Shown here piece by piece: positions 22,945-33,200 of a stretch of DNA of 34,478 nucleotides; position 1 is the first letter of the stretch, and every line of letters begins with the position of its first letter. The translations under genes and the position numbers were made by a program. The notes under the pieces were generated by a model. It was not told the DNA's origin and searched no databases. It was given only the letters and a program-made list of their open reading frames with translations. The stretch is from Crocinitomicaceae bacterium (GTDB lineage Bacteria > Bacteroidota > Bacteroidia > Flavobacteriales_D > Crocinitomicaceae), in the NCBI GenBank assembly GCA_024639405.1, contig JAHEIL010000019.1, forward strand, positions 1 to 34,478. The letters are read 5' to 3'.

Positions 22945-23841
22945 CTAATTTGGTAAAGCACTTTCAATTCGGTCAAAAACGTATAAAAATTGTATGATTG
23001 GTAAATAAACAAACGAAGCGAACATAAGTTTACGCGCATCTTTTGTTTCGCAGCTTTGCAATAATTTGTATGCATACATAAAAAAGGCTAAGCTGAAAAT
23101 CGACGCAACTATTAAACTAACAGTCCCTGTCCAGCCTAAAAACCAAGGCAATAAGCTAAAGGGAACTAAAGCCAAAGAATAGATTACAATTTGAAATGCA
23201 GATGCTTTTGAACGACCGCTTTTAGATGGTAACAAACTAAATCCTCCTGCCTTGTAATCATCGTATAACACCCATGCAATAGCCCAAAAATGAGGGAATT
23301 GCCACATAAATTGAACAAAGAATAATACACCTGGCAACAATCCAAAATCATTCGTAGCGGCAACAGCGCCTAACATTGGTGGAATCGCTCCAGGAACAGC
23401 TCCAACAAAAACAGCCCATGGAGTAACGCGTTTTAAAGGGGTGTAAATAAATACATATGAAATATAGGCTAAAAAGCCCAAAATTGCTGAATAAACATTG
23501 ATTAAATACAATAAATAAGTTCCTAAAATCAATGCAGAAACAACTACGATATAAGCTTCTTTTAAGGACATTAATCCCATTGGAATCGGTCGTTTTTCTG
23601 TGCGCTTCATTAATTTATCAAGGTCGCGCTCCCAAATTTGATTCGAACCATTTGAAGCAGCTGTCACCAACATACCACCAACTAATAAATAAAATAGATG
23701 TACGTAATTTGTTGTGGGAGCAGTATCAGCAAAAAGATAACCCGCTAAAGCAGATAATACAACCGAAAAGGCCAATCTAAACTTTGTGAAAACAATGTAT
23801 GCTTTTACTTTTTTTCCTATTGGTGTATCTTTTTGTCCCAC
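22945..23841 (-). CDS. ctaB: Protoheme IX farnesyltransferase (heme O synthase)
   Basis: The 298-residue polytopic UbiA-family enzyme farnesylates heme B to heme O, the substrate of heme A synthase (ctaA in this window). The first prenyl-diphosphate motif is N67-QIW-E71-RDL-D75-KLM-KRT, and the second is YDDYKAGGFSLLP near 192-204. Both are intact. The start is GTG at 23841: no in-frame ATG is available before the conserved N-terminal region, and TAG/TAA codons lie in frame just upstream. It is the first gene of the oxidase assembly run, six bases before the first cox3. The catalytic subunits I and II are not upstream, where the queA terminator is found. Confidence 0.93.
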   Translation of the reverse strand: MGQKDTPIGKKVKAYIVFTKFRLAFSVVLSALAGYLFADTAPTTNYVHLFYLLVGGMLVTAASNGSNQIWERDLDKLMKRTEKRPIPMGLMSLKEAYIVVVSALILGTYLLYLINVYSAILGFLAYISYVFIYTPLKRVTPWAVFVGAVPGAIPPMLGAVAATNDFGLLPGVLFFVQFMWQFPHFWAIAWVLYDDYKAGGFSLLPSKSGRSKASAFQIVIYSLALVPFSLLPWFLGWTGTVSLIVASIFSLAFFMYAYKLLQSCETKDARKLMFASFVYLPIIQFLYVFDRIESALPN

Positions 23842-23861
23842 GCCTAACTATTAATGATGTG

Positions 23862-23869
23862 CAAAAATA
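23862..23869 (-). promoter_or_regulatory. -7 element TATTTTTG for the oxidase assembly operon
   Basis: A perfect TAnnTTTG match on the minus strand, 20 bases before the GTG start of ctaB, predicting a leader of about 14 bases. The -33 region is weak. It is the only good candidate to drive the seven-gene run. Confidence 0.45.
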
Positions 23870-23995
23870 AGCATTAAATTATACAACATGTAAAAGTGAG
23901 TTGGATATTTAGTAGATATAAAGTCATGAAGTAATGATTAAGGACGAATGATTTATGTAAAACCTTGACTCGAAGTAGGAATGAAGACGAAGATA

Positions 23996-24059
23996 TTCGT
24001 GAAAATTAGTGTATTAGTGGCATTGTTTTTCTTGCCACGAAGGCACGAATAAACACGAA
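23996..24059. repeat. Imperfect 27-bp inverted repeat built on CACGAA/TTCGTG words
   Basis: The arms at 23996-24022 and 24033-24059 match at 20 of 27 positions with a 10-base loop. The outer TTCGTG/CACGAA and inner GTGGCA/TGCCAC blocks are perfect. CACGAA recurs three times in the right arm. It sits in a non-coding gap and looks like a decayed dispersed repeat. Confidence 0.65.
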
Positions 24060-24081
24060 GGAATTATTAAAAAAGCAGAAC

Positions 24082-24107
24082 AAAAAAAAGGGAGACAATT
24101 GCCTCCC
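24082..24107 (-). terminator. Terminator after queA
   Basis: On the minus strand GGGAG-G-CAATTG-T-CTCCC is followed by eight T. It lies 25 bases after the queA stop and separates that gene from the oxidase operon. Confidence 0.9.
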
Positions 24108-24131
24108 TCGTATCTTCTATGAAATAAGGAA

Positions 24132-25190
24132 TTACAAAATCAACATGGCATCACCATACGAATAGAATTTGTATTTATTCTCTACTGCTTGTTTGTATGC
24201 TTCTACCATTAATTCGTGACCACAAAATGCAGAAATCATCATTAATAATGTAGAAAGTGGTGTGTGGAAATTCGTCACCATGCAATCAGCAATACTGAAA
24301 TCATATGGAGGAAAAATAAATTTATTTGTCCAACCGTCAAATGGTTTCAATGTCCCCTCTGTAGAAACAGATGTTTCAATCGAACGCATAGATGTTGTTC
24401 CAATAGCACAAATACGTTTTTTATTCTTTTTTCCTTCGTTAACAATATTCGCACATTTTTCAGAAATAATAACTTGTTCTGAATCCATTTTGTGCTTTGT
24501 TAAGTCTTCCACCTCTACTTGACGGAACGTACCTAATCCAACGTGTAACGTTACTTCCGCAAATTGAATGCCTTTTAACTCTAATCGTTTCATCAATTCA
24601 CGCGAAAAGTGCAAACCAGCTGTTGGTGCTGCTACTGCTCCTTCTTCTTTCGCGAAAATTGTTTGGTAACGATCTTCATCTTCAGGCTCAACTGCTCGTT
24701 TAATGTATTTTGGAAGCGGTGTTTCACCTAATTCAGTGATTTTTGCTTTGAATTCTTCGTATGGTCCATCAAATAAGAAACGCAATGTTCTCCCACGAGA
24801 AGTCGTGTTGTCAATTACTTCTGCAACTAATGAATCATCGTCACCGAAGTATAACTTGTTTCCTATTCTGATTTTACGTGCTGGATCAACTAATACATCC
24901 CACAATAAACTCTCACGGTTCAATTCGCGCAATAAAAACACTTCGATTTTAGCACCCGTTTTTTCTTTGTTACCATACATTCTAGCAGGGAAAACGCGTG
25001 TGTTATTCATGATCATCACATCACCTTCTGTGAAATAATTAATGATGTCTTTGAATAATTTGTGTTCGATTTTTCCTGTTTCACGGTGCAAAACCATTAA
25101 TTTCGCTTCATCACGATTATCACTTGGGTACTCCGCAACTAGTTCTTCTGGTAGGTCAAAACTAAAATCGGAAAGTTTCATTTTACTCAT
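24132..25190 (-). CDS. queA: S-adenosylmethionine:tRNA ribosyltransferase-isomerase
   Basis: QueA transfers and isomerises the ribosyl part of SAM onto 7-aminomethyl-7-deazaguanine at tRNA position 34, forming epoxyqueuosine. The 352-residue product from ATG 25190 has the family-typical start [20 protein letters not shown], then [29 protein letters not shown] and a C-terminal [13 protein letters not shown]. Start at 25190 (MSKMKLSDF) or 25181 (MKLSDF) is possible. The longer reading from 25229 is rejected because it overlaps the predicted -7 element. It has its own promoter despite following truB by about 110 bases on the same strand. It acts in the cytoplasm. Confidence 0.96.
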   Translation of the reverse strand: MSKMKLSDFSFDLPEELVAEYPSDNRDEAKLMVLHRETGKIEHKLFKDIINYFTEGDVMIMNNTRVFPARMYGNKEKTGAKIEVFLLRELNRESLLWDVLVDPARKIRIGNKLYFGDDDSLVAEVIDNTTSRGRTLRFLFDGPYEEFKAKITELGETPLPKYIKRAVEPEDEDRYQTIFAKEEGAVAAPTAGLHFSRELMKRLELKGIQFAEVTLHVGLGTFRQVEVEDLTKHKMDSEQVIISEKCANIVNEGKKNKKRICAIGTTSMRSIETSVSTEGTLKPFDGWTNKFIFPPYDFSIADCMVTNFHTPLSTLLMMISAFCGHELMVEAYKQAVENKYKFYSYGDAMLIL

Positions 25191-25226
25191 ACATGCAAAT
25201 TTTAACCTTTTATCTAAAAAGGAGTG

Positions 25227-25258
25227 CAAAGATACAAAATAATAGAGGGCTTGTCAAG
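25227..25258 (-). promoter_or_regulatory. Promoter of queA (CTTG-N20-TATCTTTG)
   Basis: On the minus strand CTTG (25258-25255) and TATCTTTG (25234-25227) are separated by 20 bases. The start near 25220 gives a leader of about 30-40 bases and fixes the queA start downstream of it. Confidence 0.55.
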
Positions 25259-25300
25259 TGTTTGAGCGACTTAATCAATTTCTGCGAATGAAATCAGGTG

Positions 25301-25990
25301 TTATTGTTGGCTTCCTTGGATAATTTCAATCCATTCATCAACTGTTTTAGCATCTGTTATTGCCTGTTCACCCGATTTTGTGCGACGCAGTGCAATTAAT
25401 GTACCGCCTGAACTCAATGCTTTCCCAAAATCATGCGCAATAGAACGAATATACGTTCCTTTTGAACATGTAATTTCAAAATCGATTGCTGGAAAACGTT
25501 CTGAATTAATTGTAAATTCTGTAACTTCTATTTGGTTGGACTTTAACACAACTTCTTTACCTGCTCTAGCAAGGTCATAGGCTCTTTTTCCATCTACTTG
25601 TTTGGCGGAAAAAATCGGAGGAGTTTGTTGCAATAACCCTACAAAGGATTGTCTTACCTCTTCCAACATTTCTGGTGTAATATGAGCTGTTGAAAATTCT
25701 TGGTCGTATTCCGATTCTAAATCGTAAGATGGGGTTGTCTTTCCAAGTAAAATAGTACCTGTGTACGTTTTCATTCCCGCCATCAATGCATCGATGTTTT
25801 TGGTATGTTTCCCTGTACAAATTACCAATAAACCTGTTGCTAAGGGATCAAGTGTACCTGCATGTCCCACTTTTACCTTTTTTAGTTTCAACACTTGTTT
25901 GATGTTCCAACGTAATTTATTGACAACATCAAAAGACGTCCAATTCAATGGCTTGTCGACCAATAAGGTTTCTCCTTCTAAAAAATTCAT
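25301..25990 (-). CDS. truB: tRNA pseudouridine(55) synthase
   Basis: The 229-residue enzyme isomerises U55 in the T-loop of tRNAs. The catalytic motif GHAGTLDPLATG places the nucleophile at Asp48, and KPLNWTSFDVV at 13-23 and KQVDGKRAYDLAR near 130-142 are further family motifs. The protein is shorter than E. coli TruB (314) and lacks a C-terminal PUA domain, which is usual in this phylum. Its ATG overlaps the uppP stop by four bases (ATGA), so the two are translationally coupled at the end of the ftsX operon. Confidence 0.95.
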   Translation of the reverse strand: MNFLEGETLLVDKPLNWTSFDVVNKLRWNIKQVLKLKKVKVGHAGTLDPLATGLLVICTGKHTKNIDALMAGMKTYTGTILLGKTTPSYDLESEYDQEFSTAHITPEMLEEVRQSFVGLLQQTPPIFSAKQVDGKRAYDLARAGKEVVLKSNQIEVTEFTINSERFPAIDFEITCSKGTYIRSIAHDFGKALSSGGTLIALRRTKSGEQAITDAKTVDEWIEIIQGSQQ

Positions 25991-26805
25991 TTGAAAACTA
26001 CTGTAAAAAGAAGTAACAAAAGAATCCCTGCGACAATTCTATACCAACCCCAAATTCGAAAACCATGTTTCTCAATGAACTGGATGAAAAATTTAATTGC
26101 TAAAGCTGCAACAATGAATGCTACTACGTTACCAATGACAAATAAGCCAATGTTTTGACTAGACGAAGTAATCATTTCATACCCTTTTTGTTCTATGCCC
26201 TTGTATTTCCAATCTTTTAAAAAGATCGAATAACACGTAACGGCCAACATCGTAGGTACAGCTAAAAAGAAACTAAACTCTGCTGCTACTTTTCGTGATA
26301 AGCCTTGTTGCATTCCGCCAATAATAGAAGCAGCAGAACGACTTGTTCCTGGCATCATAGCTAAACATTGCCAAAATCCAATAATCACAGCTTTTTGAAT
26401 GCTGATATTTTCTTCTTTTTGAATTTTAGCTTGTTGAAAAAAACGGTCGATAAACAATAAAACGATGCCTCCCAAAATCAATACAATGGCGATTGGAATT
26501 GGACTCTCGAGTACAGCTTCTATTTTGTCATCAAATAATTTGCCTAAAACCAACGCTGGAATAACCGCCAATGCTAACTTTAAGTAAAATGAAATTGATT
26601 TAAAATCAAAAAACTTTTTCCAATAAAGCGCAACTACAGACAATATTGCCCCAAATTGAATCGAAACTTGAAACATTTTCACAAATTCATCATTGGCAGT
26701 TCCAAAAATAGAACTCGCAAAAATCATGTGCGCTGTAGAAGAAATAGGTAAAAACTCTGTTAAGCCTTCAATGAAAGCCAACACAAGTGCTTGAATAAAA
26801 TCCAT
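25987..26805 (-). CDS. uppP: Undecaprenyl-diphosphatase (UppP/BacA)
   Basis: The 272-residue inner-membrane enzyme dephosphorylates undecaprenyl diphosphate, recycling the lipid carrier of peptidoglycan and surface glycans and giving bacitracin tolerance. The active-site motifs are EGLTEFLPISSTAH (13-26, with Glu17 and His26) and MPGTSRSAAS (151-160, with Arg156). About eight helices are seen. It is nine bases after the DUF3098 gene and overlaps truB by four. Confidence 0.95.
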   Translation of the reverse strand: MDFIQALVLAFIEGLTEFLPISSTAHMIFASSIFGTANDEFVKMFQVSIQFGAILSVVALYWKKFFDFKSISFYLKLALAVIPALVLGKLFDDKIEAVLESPIPIAIVLILGGIVLLFIDRFFQQAKIQKEENISIQKAVIIGFWQCLAMMPGTSRSAASIIGGMQQGLSRKVAAEFSFFLAVPTMLAVTCYSIFLKDWKYKGIEQKGYEMITSSSQNIGLFVIGNVVAFIVAALAIKFFIQFIEKHGFRIWGWYRIVAGILLLLLFTVVFK

Positions 26806-26814
26806 AAAGAAAAA

Positions 26815-27060
26815 TTAATCTTTTTTTGCCTTAGGCTTACGCATAATCGCGAGGAAAATAACGGCATATCCTGCAACAATGAAAAGAGGTGCGATCGTAA
26901 TTCTAACAGAACTGAAGATCTCTGACTTATTGAATTCGTTTGGGTTTTTTGCAGCACCACCAATCATTAAAAGAAAGCCAATGACATTGATTACTAATCC
27001 AATGATCAATAATTTATAGTTTTCAGGATGAAACCCGAAGTTTGATTTTTTAGTTTCCAT
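26815..27060 (-). CDS. DUF3098 small membrane protein
   Basis: An 81-residue protein with two membrane helices (about 17-35 and 52-72), a short N-terminal tail with FGFHPENYK and a basic end (MRKPKAKKD). The sequence fits DUF3098, a Bacteroidota family that I know from the position between ftsX and uppP. Gaps of nine bases on both sides tie it to both. No biochemical role is established to my knowledge. Location suggests a link to division or envelope synthesis. Confidence 0.88.
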   Translation of the reverse strand: METKKSNFGFHPENYKLLIIGLVINVIGFLLMIGGAAKNPNEFNKSEIFSSVRITIAPLFIVAGYAVIFLAIMRKPKAKKD

Positions 27061-27069
27061 AAAACAAAT

Positions 27070-27960
27070 TTAATACAAATCATCCAATTTCATACGCAAA
27101 TATTTGTTAAGCGCTAACCAAGTTGAAATTACAGTGATGACAATGCCGATAACAATAAGCGCAATCGACAGGAATAAAAAGCTTTCCAAAGAGAAACTAA
27201 TTTCAAGTGTACTCAAAACATTGTTCAACGCATAAAACAAGGTTAACAATAAACCGAGACCAATTAAAGCAGAAATGACACCTTGATAGATGGACTGAAA
27301 AATAAAGGGTTTGCGAATAAAGCCAGCCGTTGCACCAACCAATTGCATCGTTTTGATGGTAAAACGTTTCGAATACAATGCCAAGCGAATGGTATTATTA
27401 ATCATAGCTACAGCAACAGTGATTAATAAAAGTGCGACGACTAAAAACAGTAAAACAAATTGCTTAAAACCTATGTTAACTGATTCAACACTTGCTTTGT
27501 CATAATTCACCTCATCCAATTGATCTGCATAGGCTTTTAACAAGGCAACTTTAATTTTCTCCATTCCAGCTTTGGTCGCATGTTCAGCTTTTGGACGAAA
27601 ACTTATTGTTGCTGGCAATGGATTATCACCTTCAAAAATACCTAATATTTGTCCTGCATTTTGATCCGTACCAGAAAATTCTTCGATTGCTCGATCTGGT
27701 GAAACAAAATAAACAGTACTAAATTGGCTCCACGTTTTTAATTCTTGTTCAATTTGCTTGATGTCAGCATTGTTGACTTCTGGCTTAAAAAATAAATCCC
27801 CTTGCAAGCTTTCTTTTGCTTGACGTTGCACATTTTCTAATCCAAAAACGGCCGCTAATACCAAGCCGATCATGAACAAAACCAAAGAAATTCCAATAAC
27901 AGTTGAAATGTAACTTGTTCGAACTCCTTTCTTACTATATTTTTCTGCAGTTGTACTCAT
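27070..27960 (-). CDS. ftsX: Cell division protein FtsX
   Basis: The 296-residue protein has the FtsX layout: one helix (about 18-40), a periplasmic domain (about 41-165) and three C-terminal helices (about 166-187, 220-246, 262-284). The motif INNTIRLALYSKRFTIKTMQ (187-206) and LVGAT after helix 2 are typical. FtsX is the membrane half of the FtsEX ABC-type complex that activates peptidoglycan hydrolases at the division site. FtsE is not in this window, so it must be encoded elsewhere. It is the first gene of the ftsX-DUF3098-uppP-truB run. Confidence 0.93.
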   Translation of the reverse strand: MSTTAEKYSKKGVRTSYISTVIGISLVLFMIGLVLAAVFGLENVQRQAKESLQGDLFFKPEVNNADIKQIEQELKTWSQFSTVYFVSPDRAIEEFSGTDQNAGQILGIFEGDNPLPATISFRPKAEHATKAGMEKIKVALLKAYADQLDEVNYDKASVESVNIGFKQFVLLFLVVALLLITVAVAMINNTIRLALYSKRFTIKTMQLVGATAGFIRKPFIFQSIYQGVISALIGLGLLLTLFYALNNVLSTLEISFSLESFLFLSIALIVIGIVITVISTWLALNKYLRMKLDDLY

Positions 27961-28238
27961 CGAAGCGAAGTTAAAAATAATAACAATGCATTTAAATCGA
28001 ATGAAAATAAAATTAAACAGCTACATTGTTAATAAGTTCAATTAGTTGTTTTTCAATTAGTTGAATACTATTTATTTAGTAATGATTTCTTAAATTAAGT
28101 TAAAAAACATACCTGCGTATACTTTTTTTGAGTTTCCAACGTCATAGTTCTATAACACGCATTTTGAATTTGGCACTTAACCTGTCAACCAAAATAAAGT
28201 AGTTAGTTAGTTTCATAAGTAGTAGTAGTTTTAGGTAA

Positions 28239-28269
28239 AAAAAAGGAGGCACACGTTGCTTCCTTTTTT
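28239..28269. terminator. Orphan bidirectional terminator between divergent genes
   Basis: The stem AAAAAAGGAGGC/GCTTCCTTTTTT (one G-U pair) with loop ACACGTT and T runs on both strands. No annotated gene ends here, since ftsX and lepA both point away. It may end an unseen small RNA or shield lepA from read-through. Confidence 0.75.
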
Positions 28270-28330
28270 ATTTTCAATTCCTTTCCGACAAGCTTCCCCT
28301 AAAGTTGATGATTTTTTTGATTTTTTGACG

Positions 28331-28338
28331 TACTTTTG
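28331..28338 (+). promoter_or_regulatory. -7 element TACTTTTG for lepA
   Basis: A perfect TAnnTTTG match. The predicted start near 28344 gives a leader of about 40 bases to ATG 28384 and excludes the longer TTG-initiated reading that begins inside the element. Confidence 0.5.
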
Positions 28339-28383
28339 TATTCCTTTGGGAAAATAAAAAACAACCATACGAAGCATTTTTAC

Positions 28384-30180
28384 ATGAAAAATATACGCAA
28401 TTTTTGTATCATCGCACACATTGATCACGGGAAAAGTACACTTGCCGATCGCTTATTACAAACGACTGGGACGATTTCAGATCGTGATATGAAAGCGCAA
28501 GCCTTAGATGATATGGACCTTGAGCGGGAACGTGGAATTACAATTAAAAGTCACGCAATTCAAATGAAATATACCTTTGAAGGCGAAGATTACATATTAA
28601 ATTTAATTGACACTCCCGGACACGTTGATTTTTCATACGAAGTGTCGCGTTCAATCGCCGCCTGCGAGGGTGCATTATTGATTGTAGATGCATCCCAAGG
28701 AATTGAAGCGCAAACAATTTCCAACTTATATTTAGCCTTAGAACACGATTTAGAAATCATTCCTATTTTAAATAAAATGGACCTTCCTGGGGCAATGCCT
28801 GAAGAAGTTTCAGATCAAATCATAGAATTGATTGGTTGCGATATGGAAGAAATCATTCCTGCATCTGGTAAAACAGGATTGGGCGTCGATAAAATACTAG
28901 AAGCGGTTATTAATCGCATTCCTGCGCCAAAAGGAGATGAAAATGCGCAGTTACAAGCCATGATTTTTGATTCTGTATTCAATCCATTTAGAGGGATTAT
29001 AGCATACTACCGTGTGAAAAATGGTGTTATCCGAAAAGGAGATAAAGTTCGCTTTTTAAATACAGGAAAAGATTACAATGCGGAAGAAATAGGGATTTTG
29101 AAAATGGATCTAAATCCAAGAACAGAAGTTCGTGCTGGAGATGTTGGTTACATTATTTCAGGGATTAAAACGGCGAAAGAAGTAAAAGTTGGTGATACCA
29201 TTACCTTAGCTGCTGACCCGTGTGATGTGCCAATCAAAGGATTTGAGGACGTAAAACCAATGGTATTTGCTGGAATTTATCCTGTTGAAACAGACGATTA
29301 CGAAGAATTGCGCTATTCGATGGAAAAATTGCAATTGAATGATTCTTCTCTAGTATTTGAACCAGAATCTTCTGCAGCTTTAGGCTTTGGATTCCGATGT
29401 GGATTCTTGGGAATGTTGCACATGGAGATTATCCAAGAACGTTTGGAGCGTGAATTCAACATGACGGTGATTACAACTGTTCCTAACGTGTCGTACTTCT
29501 GTTACATGAACAAAGACAAGGAAAAAGCATTTACAGTAAATAATCCTTCAGAATTACCTGATCCTTCTGGTGTTGATAGAATTGAAGAGCCGTATATCAA
29601 AGCACAAGTTATTACAAAATCTGAATACATTGGTCAAATCATGAACTTGTGTATTGAGAAACGTGGCGAATTGCGCAACCAAGTTTATTTGACTCAAGAC
29701 CGTGTGGAATTAACCTTTGAAATGCCGTTAGCGGAGATTGTATTTGATTTCTACGATCGGTTGAAATCTGTTTCTCGTGGGTATGCATCGTTTGATTACC
29801 ACCCAATTGGTTACAAACAATCGGATTTAATTAAAATGGATTTATTGTTGAACGGCGAACAATTGGATGCCTTATCAGCCTTGGTTCACCGAAGCAATGC
29901 CTTTGATTTAGGGAAAAAAATCTGTTCTAAGTTGAAAGAATTAATTCCTCGTCAACAATTCGAGATTCCAATTCAAGCAGCAATTGGGGCAAAAATCATT
30001 GCCCGAGAAACGATCAAAGCGTTGCGAAAAGATGTTACCGCGAAATGTTATGGTGGTGATATTTCACGTAAACGTAAATTGTTAGAAAAACAAAAAGAAG
30101 GTAAAAAACGCATGCGCCAAGTAGGACGTGTGGAAGTACCTCAAGAAGCGTTTATGGCGGTATTGAAATTGAATGATTAA
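28384..30180 (+). CDS. lepA: Elongation factor 4 (LepA GTPase)
   Basis: The 598-residue translational GTPase acts on ribosomes in initiation/elongation fidelity and back-translocation models. From ATG 28384 the protein begins [19 protein letters not shown], the usual LepA start with the P-loop [17 protein letters not shown] (G3) and NKMDLPGA (G4) follow, and the LepA-specific C-terminus includes [20 protein letters not shown] and ends in [12 protein letters not shown]. The length agrees with the family (about 600). It is transcribed alone. Confidence 0.97.
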   Translation: MKNIRNFCIIAHIDHGKSTLADRLLQTTGTISDRDMKAQALDDMDLERERGITIKSHAIQMKYTFEGEDYILNLIDTPGHVDFSYEVSRSIAACEGALLIVDASQGIEAQTISNLYLALEHDLEIIPILNKMDLPGAMPEEVSDQIIELIGCDMEEIIPASGKTGLGVDKILEAVINRIPAPKGDENAQLQAMIFDSVFNPFRGIIAYYRVKNGVIRKGDKVRFLNTGKDYNAEEIGILKMDLNPRTEVRAGDVGYIISGIKTAKEVKVGDTITLAADPCDVPIKGFEDVKPMVFAGIYPVETDDYEELRYSMEKLQLNDSSLVFEPESSAALGFGFRCGFLGMLHMEIIQERLEREFNMTVITTVPNVSYFCYMNKDKEKAFTVNNPSELPDPSGVDRIEEPYIKAQVITKSEYIGQIMNLCIEKRGELRNQVYLTQDRVELTFEMPLAEIVFDFYDRLKSVSRGYASFDYHPIGYKQSDLIKMDLLLNGEQLDALSALVHRSNAFDLGKKICSKLKELIPRQQFEIPIQAAIGAKIIARETIKALRKDVTAKCYGGDISRKRKLLEKQKEGKKRMRQVGRVEVPQEAFMAVLKLND

Positions 30181-30212
30181 AAGATGAACTATAAAAAATA
30201 GTCCATCTTTTT
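30179..30212. terminator. Bidirectional terminator between lepA and the S74/T9SS gene
   Basis: AAAAGATG-A-ACTAT, loop AAAAA, ATAGT-C-CATCTTTT: 13 pairs around one mismatch, beginning at the lepA stop codon, with T-rich flanks on both strands. Confidence 0.82.
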
Positions 30213-30225
30213 AATACTTTTTTTC

Positions 30226-33200
30226 TTATTGTTTGATCATTTTTTTGGTAGCAAATTCTTTACCATCAATGATTAATGAGTACGTATAAATTCCGTTGAT
30301 CAATTCGTTTCCATCAATTTTTAATTTACTAGTACCACGTTCTTCAATCGTATATTCTTTTATTAACGTTCCGTTGATACTATAGAATTTGAGTTGTGCA
30401 TTTTTAACCTCCGCAGGAATTGTAACCATAATATCTGTTGTTTCATTGAACGGATTTGGATTGTTTTGGTACAATACAATTGAGCTTAATGAAGATAATT
30501 TAACGTTGTCTACTTGTTTGTATTGTAGATTAGTTTGATTCTCTGGAAGATAAGATGCATTCGCTTCACACAAAGATGGCAATAGATTAGATAAACAATT
30601 TTCTAATTTTGATAATCGCTTATTTACCTCGTCTAATTTTTGAGACAATGAATCTATCACAGTTGCTTGAGCAGTAACAATTGTATTTAATTCTTTGATA
30701 GCCTGCGTGTTTATTGGGATTAACCCTATGTAATTAAGAGATTTGTAAGGTGTTTCAGGTGAAATAACATTGCCCACTGAATCTATTTTTGCTGGCATTA
30801 CACTTTTATAAACAAGGTTTGGAAATTCTTGTTCAACTTCTTGCGCTATAAATCCAAATTGTTTTTCAGATGTAAAATTAAATTGTGGGTAATTAGCTAC
30901 ATCAAAAACATATTCAACTGGATTCAATTGTGCTAACGCATTTAAACTTCCATTTAATGGTTGTACACTATCTTTAAATTGTTGATCTGATATGAAAGTA
31001 TAAGTAACAGATTCTACAATTCCATTAAAATAGCCTGCTCTGTTGATAGATGATCCATTTATTCCTTCTGCATAAATACCATAAGAAATAGCCCCTCCAA
31101 TTGCTTGTGAATAAATGCCATAGTTATTTTGACTTGTTATATCTCCTGGATTTCCTCCTCTAGTTGATATTCCGTAATTAGTTAAACTATTATTTGCACC
31201 ACATAAAGCTCCAATACTTAATGTATTGTTCGTATTATTAGCTGTTCTACTTCCAGAAAATTGCCCGCCAATACTTGAATTTATAGCATCAATTCCCCAA
31301 CCTTCAATACCTACATTTATTGGTGATAAATTAGTGTTAGCAGATGTGTTAATACCAACAGCTCTTTTGGTTGGATTTCCAGAAGTTAATACAACTAATG
31401 ATTGATTAATGAGTGTTCCAGTTGCTGCGTTTTCAATTTTATTTAAATCATACAAAGGAATACTTGCCATATTATTCGTATTGTTAATATAAAGTCCAGT
31501 TGGGTCGATTGAAGAAGCTCTTATATCCATTTTTGCAATAGGAGAAATAGAAGTAAAGTTATTACCTATTCCAATTCTTCCTGATCCTGTATACAATATA
31601 TTGAAATTATTTAATGGTATTTGGCGATTGCTTAGTAAAATTGCAGGCGAACCTATTTGATTTACATTTTGACCTAAAACAACATTATTCCCACTCACTG
31701 AATTTCCATTATTAGCACTTAAATTTGATATCGGACCGAACGTACCATTCCCTAATAATGCAACATTAGGGTTGTTAGGGAAACTTAACCTTGATAATTC
31801 AACATCATTTGGATTTGTTGTGGAAATTTGTAAACCTAAAATAAGTGATTGCCCACCTTGTGCAGGAATATCTCTAAATCTGCCGTTTCCTTCTACATCT
31901 ATTCTTTCTGAAGGGGCATTGTTTATTGAACCTGAAGGTCCAAAATTTCCAATACCTACATTATTTGTTTCGCGATTGACACGCATACAAACTTTATCAT
32001 TATTTACTAAATTTGAGCTTGTATAGGAGTTCATAAAGACAAGATCACTTCCTCCAAAACCTACGATCGCTGAAGCTGGCGATTTCACATAGTTAACTGG
32101 TGAAATCCCTGTAAATAGATTGGTTGACAATAAGCTTGTTAAAACACCATCATCCATGTAGCGTGAAAAATTAGAAACAGGATTGGTTCCAAGATTGAAC
32201 AGAGCATTTGGTGTTGTTATAGGCACATTGCCATTATACGGAATTGCAACCCGCGTTGTGTTTACTGCATTTAACAAAGTTGCCGGAACACCTGGTGATG
32301 CAGTTGTTGAAACCCTGATGCGTTCTCCTGCTTCTACATCACCAGCTGCATTGTCCCAATCTGTTTGCACGATAAATGGCGTGTTTTCTTGCCAACGCAA
32401 ATAACTGTTTAAATGAGTAGCCCCTGCAATTGAAAGCACATCATTATCAATACCTAATCGCAAACCATCAAATTCAGTTTCACCTGTGCCTCGTGCAACT
32501 GAAGCATCTCGCAACGTAACTTGCATAAACCCAAACTTTTCATTTACTGAATTTGCTTGTCGGTCATAGCTGAGGTGAAAAATTGACTGTGGGCGAACAT
32601 ACAAATTAGCTGGGACACTTGTATTTTGAATACCAAAAGTATTACCTAGACCAAACAAACCATCACCTGTAAAACGGCCAATGTGCATCCCGTCAAAATC
32701 TGAAATTGTTCTTAAATCACTACTGGTTGTATTGGCGCTTCCTAACCAGTTACCGCCTGTAAAACGAAACACAAAATCATCTGGTCCGTTTGCGGAACTA
32801 GAATTATCAGACCAAGTCATTGTTGTTTCCGTAATATCGTTTCCTGTTCCCACCTGACGCAAGCCAAAATAGCTCAAATCTTGGTTATCTGTAAAGGTAA
32901 CCCCCGTGCGCATCCATGGGCGATAACCTAATTCTTGCACAAACGTGCCTTTATCGCCATTCAAATGCAACATTGAATAAGCACCTTTTGTGTTAAAAAA
33001 AGTACCGTTTTGCACTTCCTGCCCAAGGAGTAAATACCCTGAGGTGTTGATGTTAGTCGCTGCTGCTCCATACGTAAAACCATCAATGGCGTATTGGTTG
33101 GTTCCGCTGGTGTAGTTGCCATTGAGCTTCATGCGGTTTGTGCCAACTGTTTTGAAAAGAAGCGGGTTGGTACTGCTATTAGCATCCCAACCTAGGTATC

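Larger units (their letters stand above)
23842..24131. other. Intergenic region between queA and the oxidase operon
   Basis: These 290 bases hold the ctaB promoter element at the right-hand start of the operon, the 27-bp inverted repeat and the queA terminator. A 23-codon ORF (23981-24052) runs through the repeat but has no support as a gene. I see no RNA gene. Confidence 0.6.
27961..28383. other. Divergent intergenic region between ftsX and lepA
   Basis: These 423 bases are AT-rich. I find the lepA promoter element at the right and a strong hairpin terminator at 28239-28269, but no ORF of note and no recognisable RNA before that hairpin. The 270 bases left of the hairpin are unexplained apart from short TAGT repeats (28199-28230). 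Confidence 0.6.

Noticed and set aside
23981-24052. A 23-codon ORF with a hydrophobic start (MKTKIFVKISVLVALFF)
   Set aside because: It runs through the inverted repeat, is very short, has no promoter and ends inside the repeat arm. It is probably chance.
24262-25038. Several plus-strand open frames opposite queA
   Set aside because: They are antisense shadows of a strongly conserved gene with no motif or promoter of their own. The same holds for similar frames opposite acs, the kinase, ctaB, truB and the S74 protein.
28231-28428. Minus-strand 65-codon ORF overlapping the lepA start
   Set aside because: It overlaps the lepA promoter, its start codon region and the orphan terminator, and has no recognisable domain.
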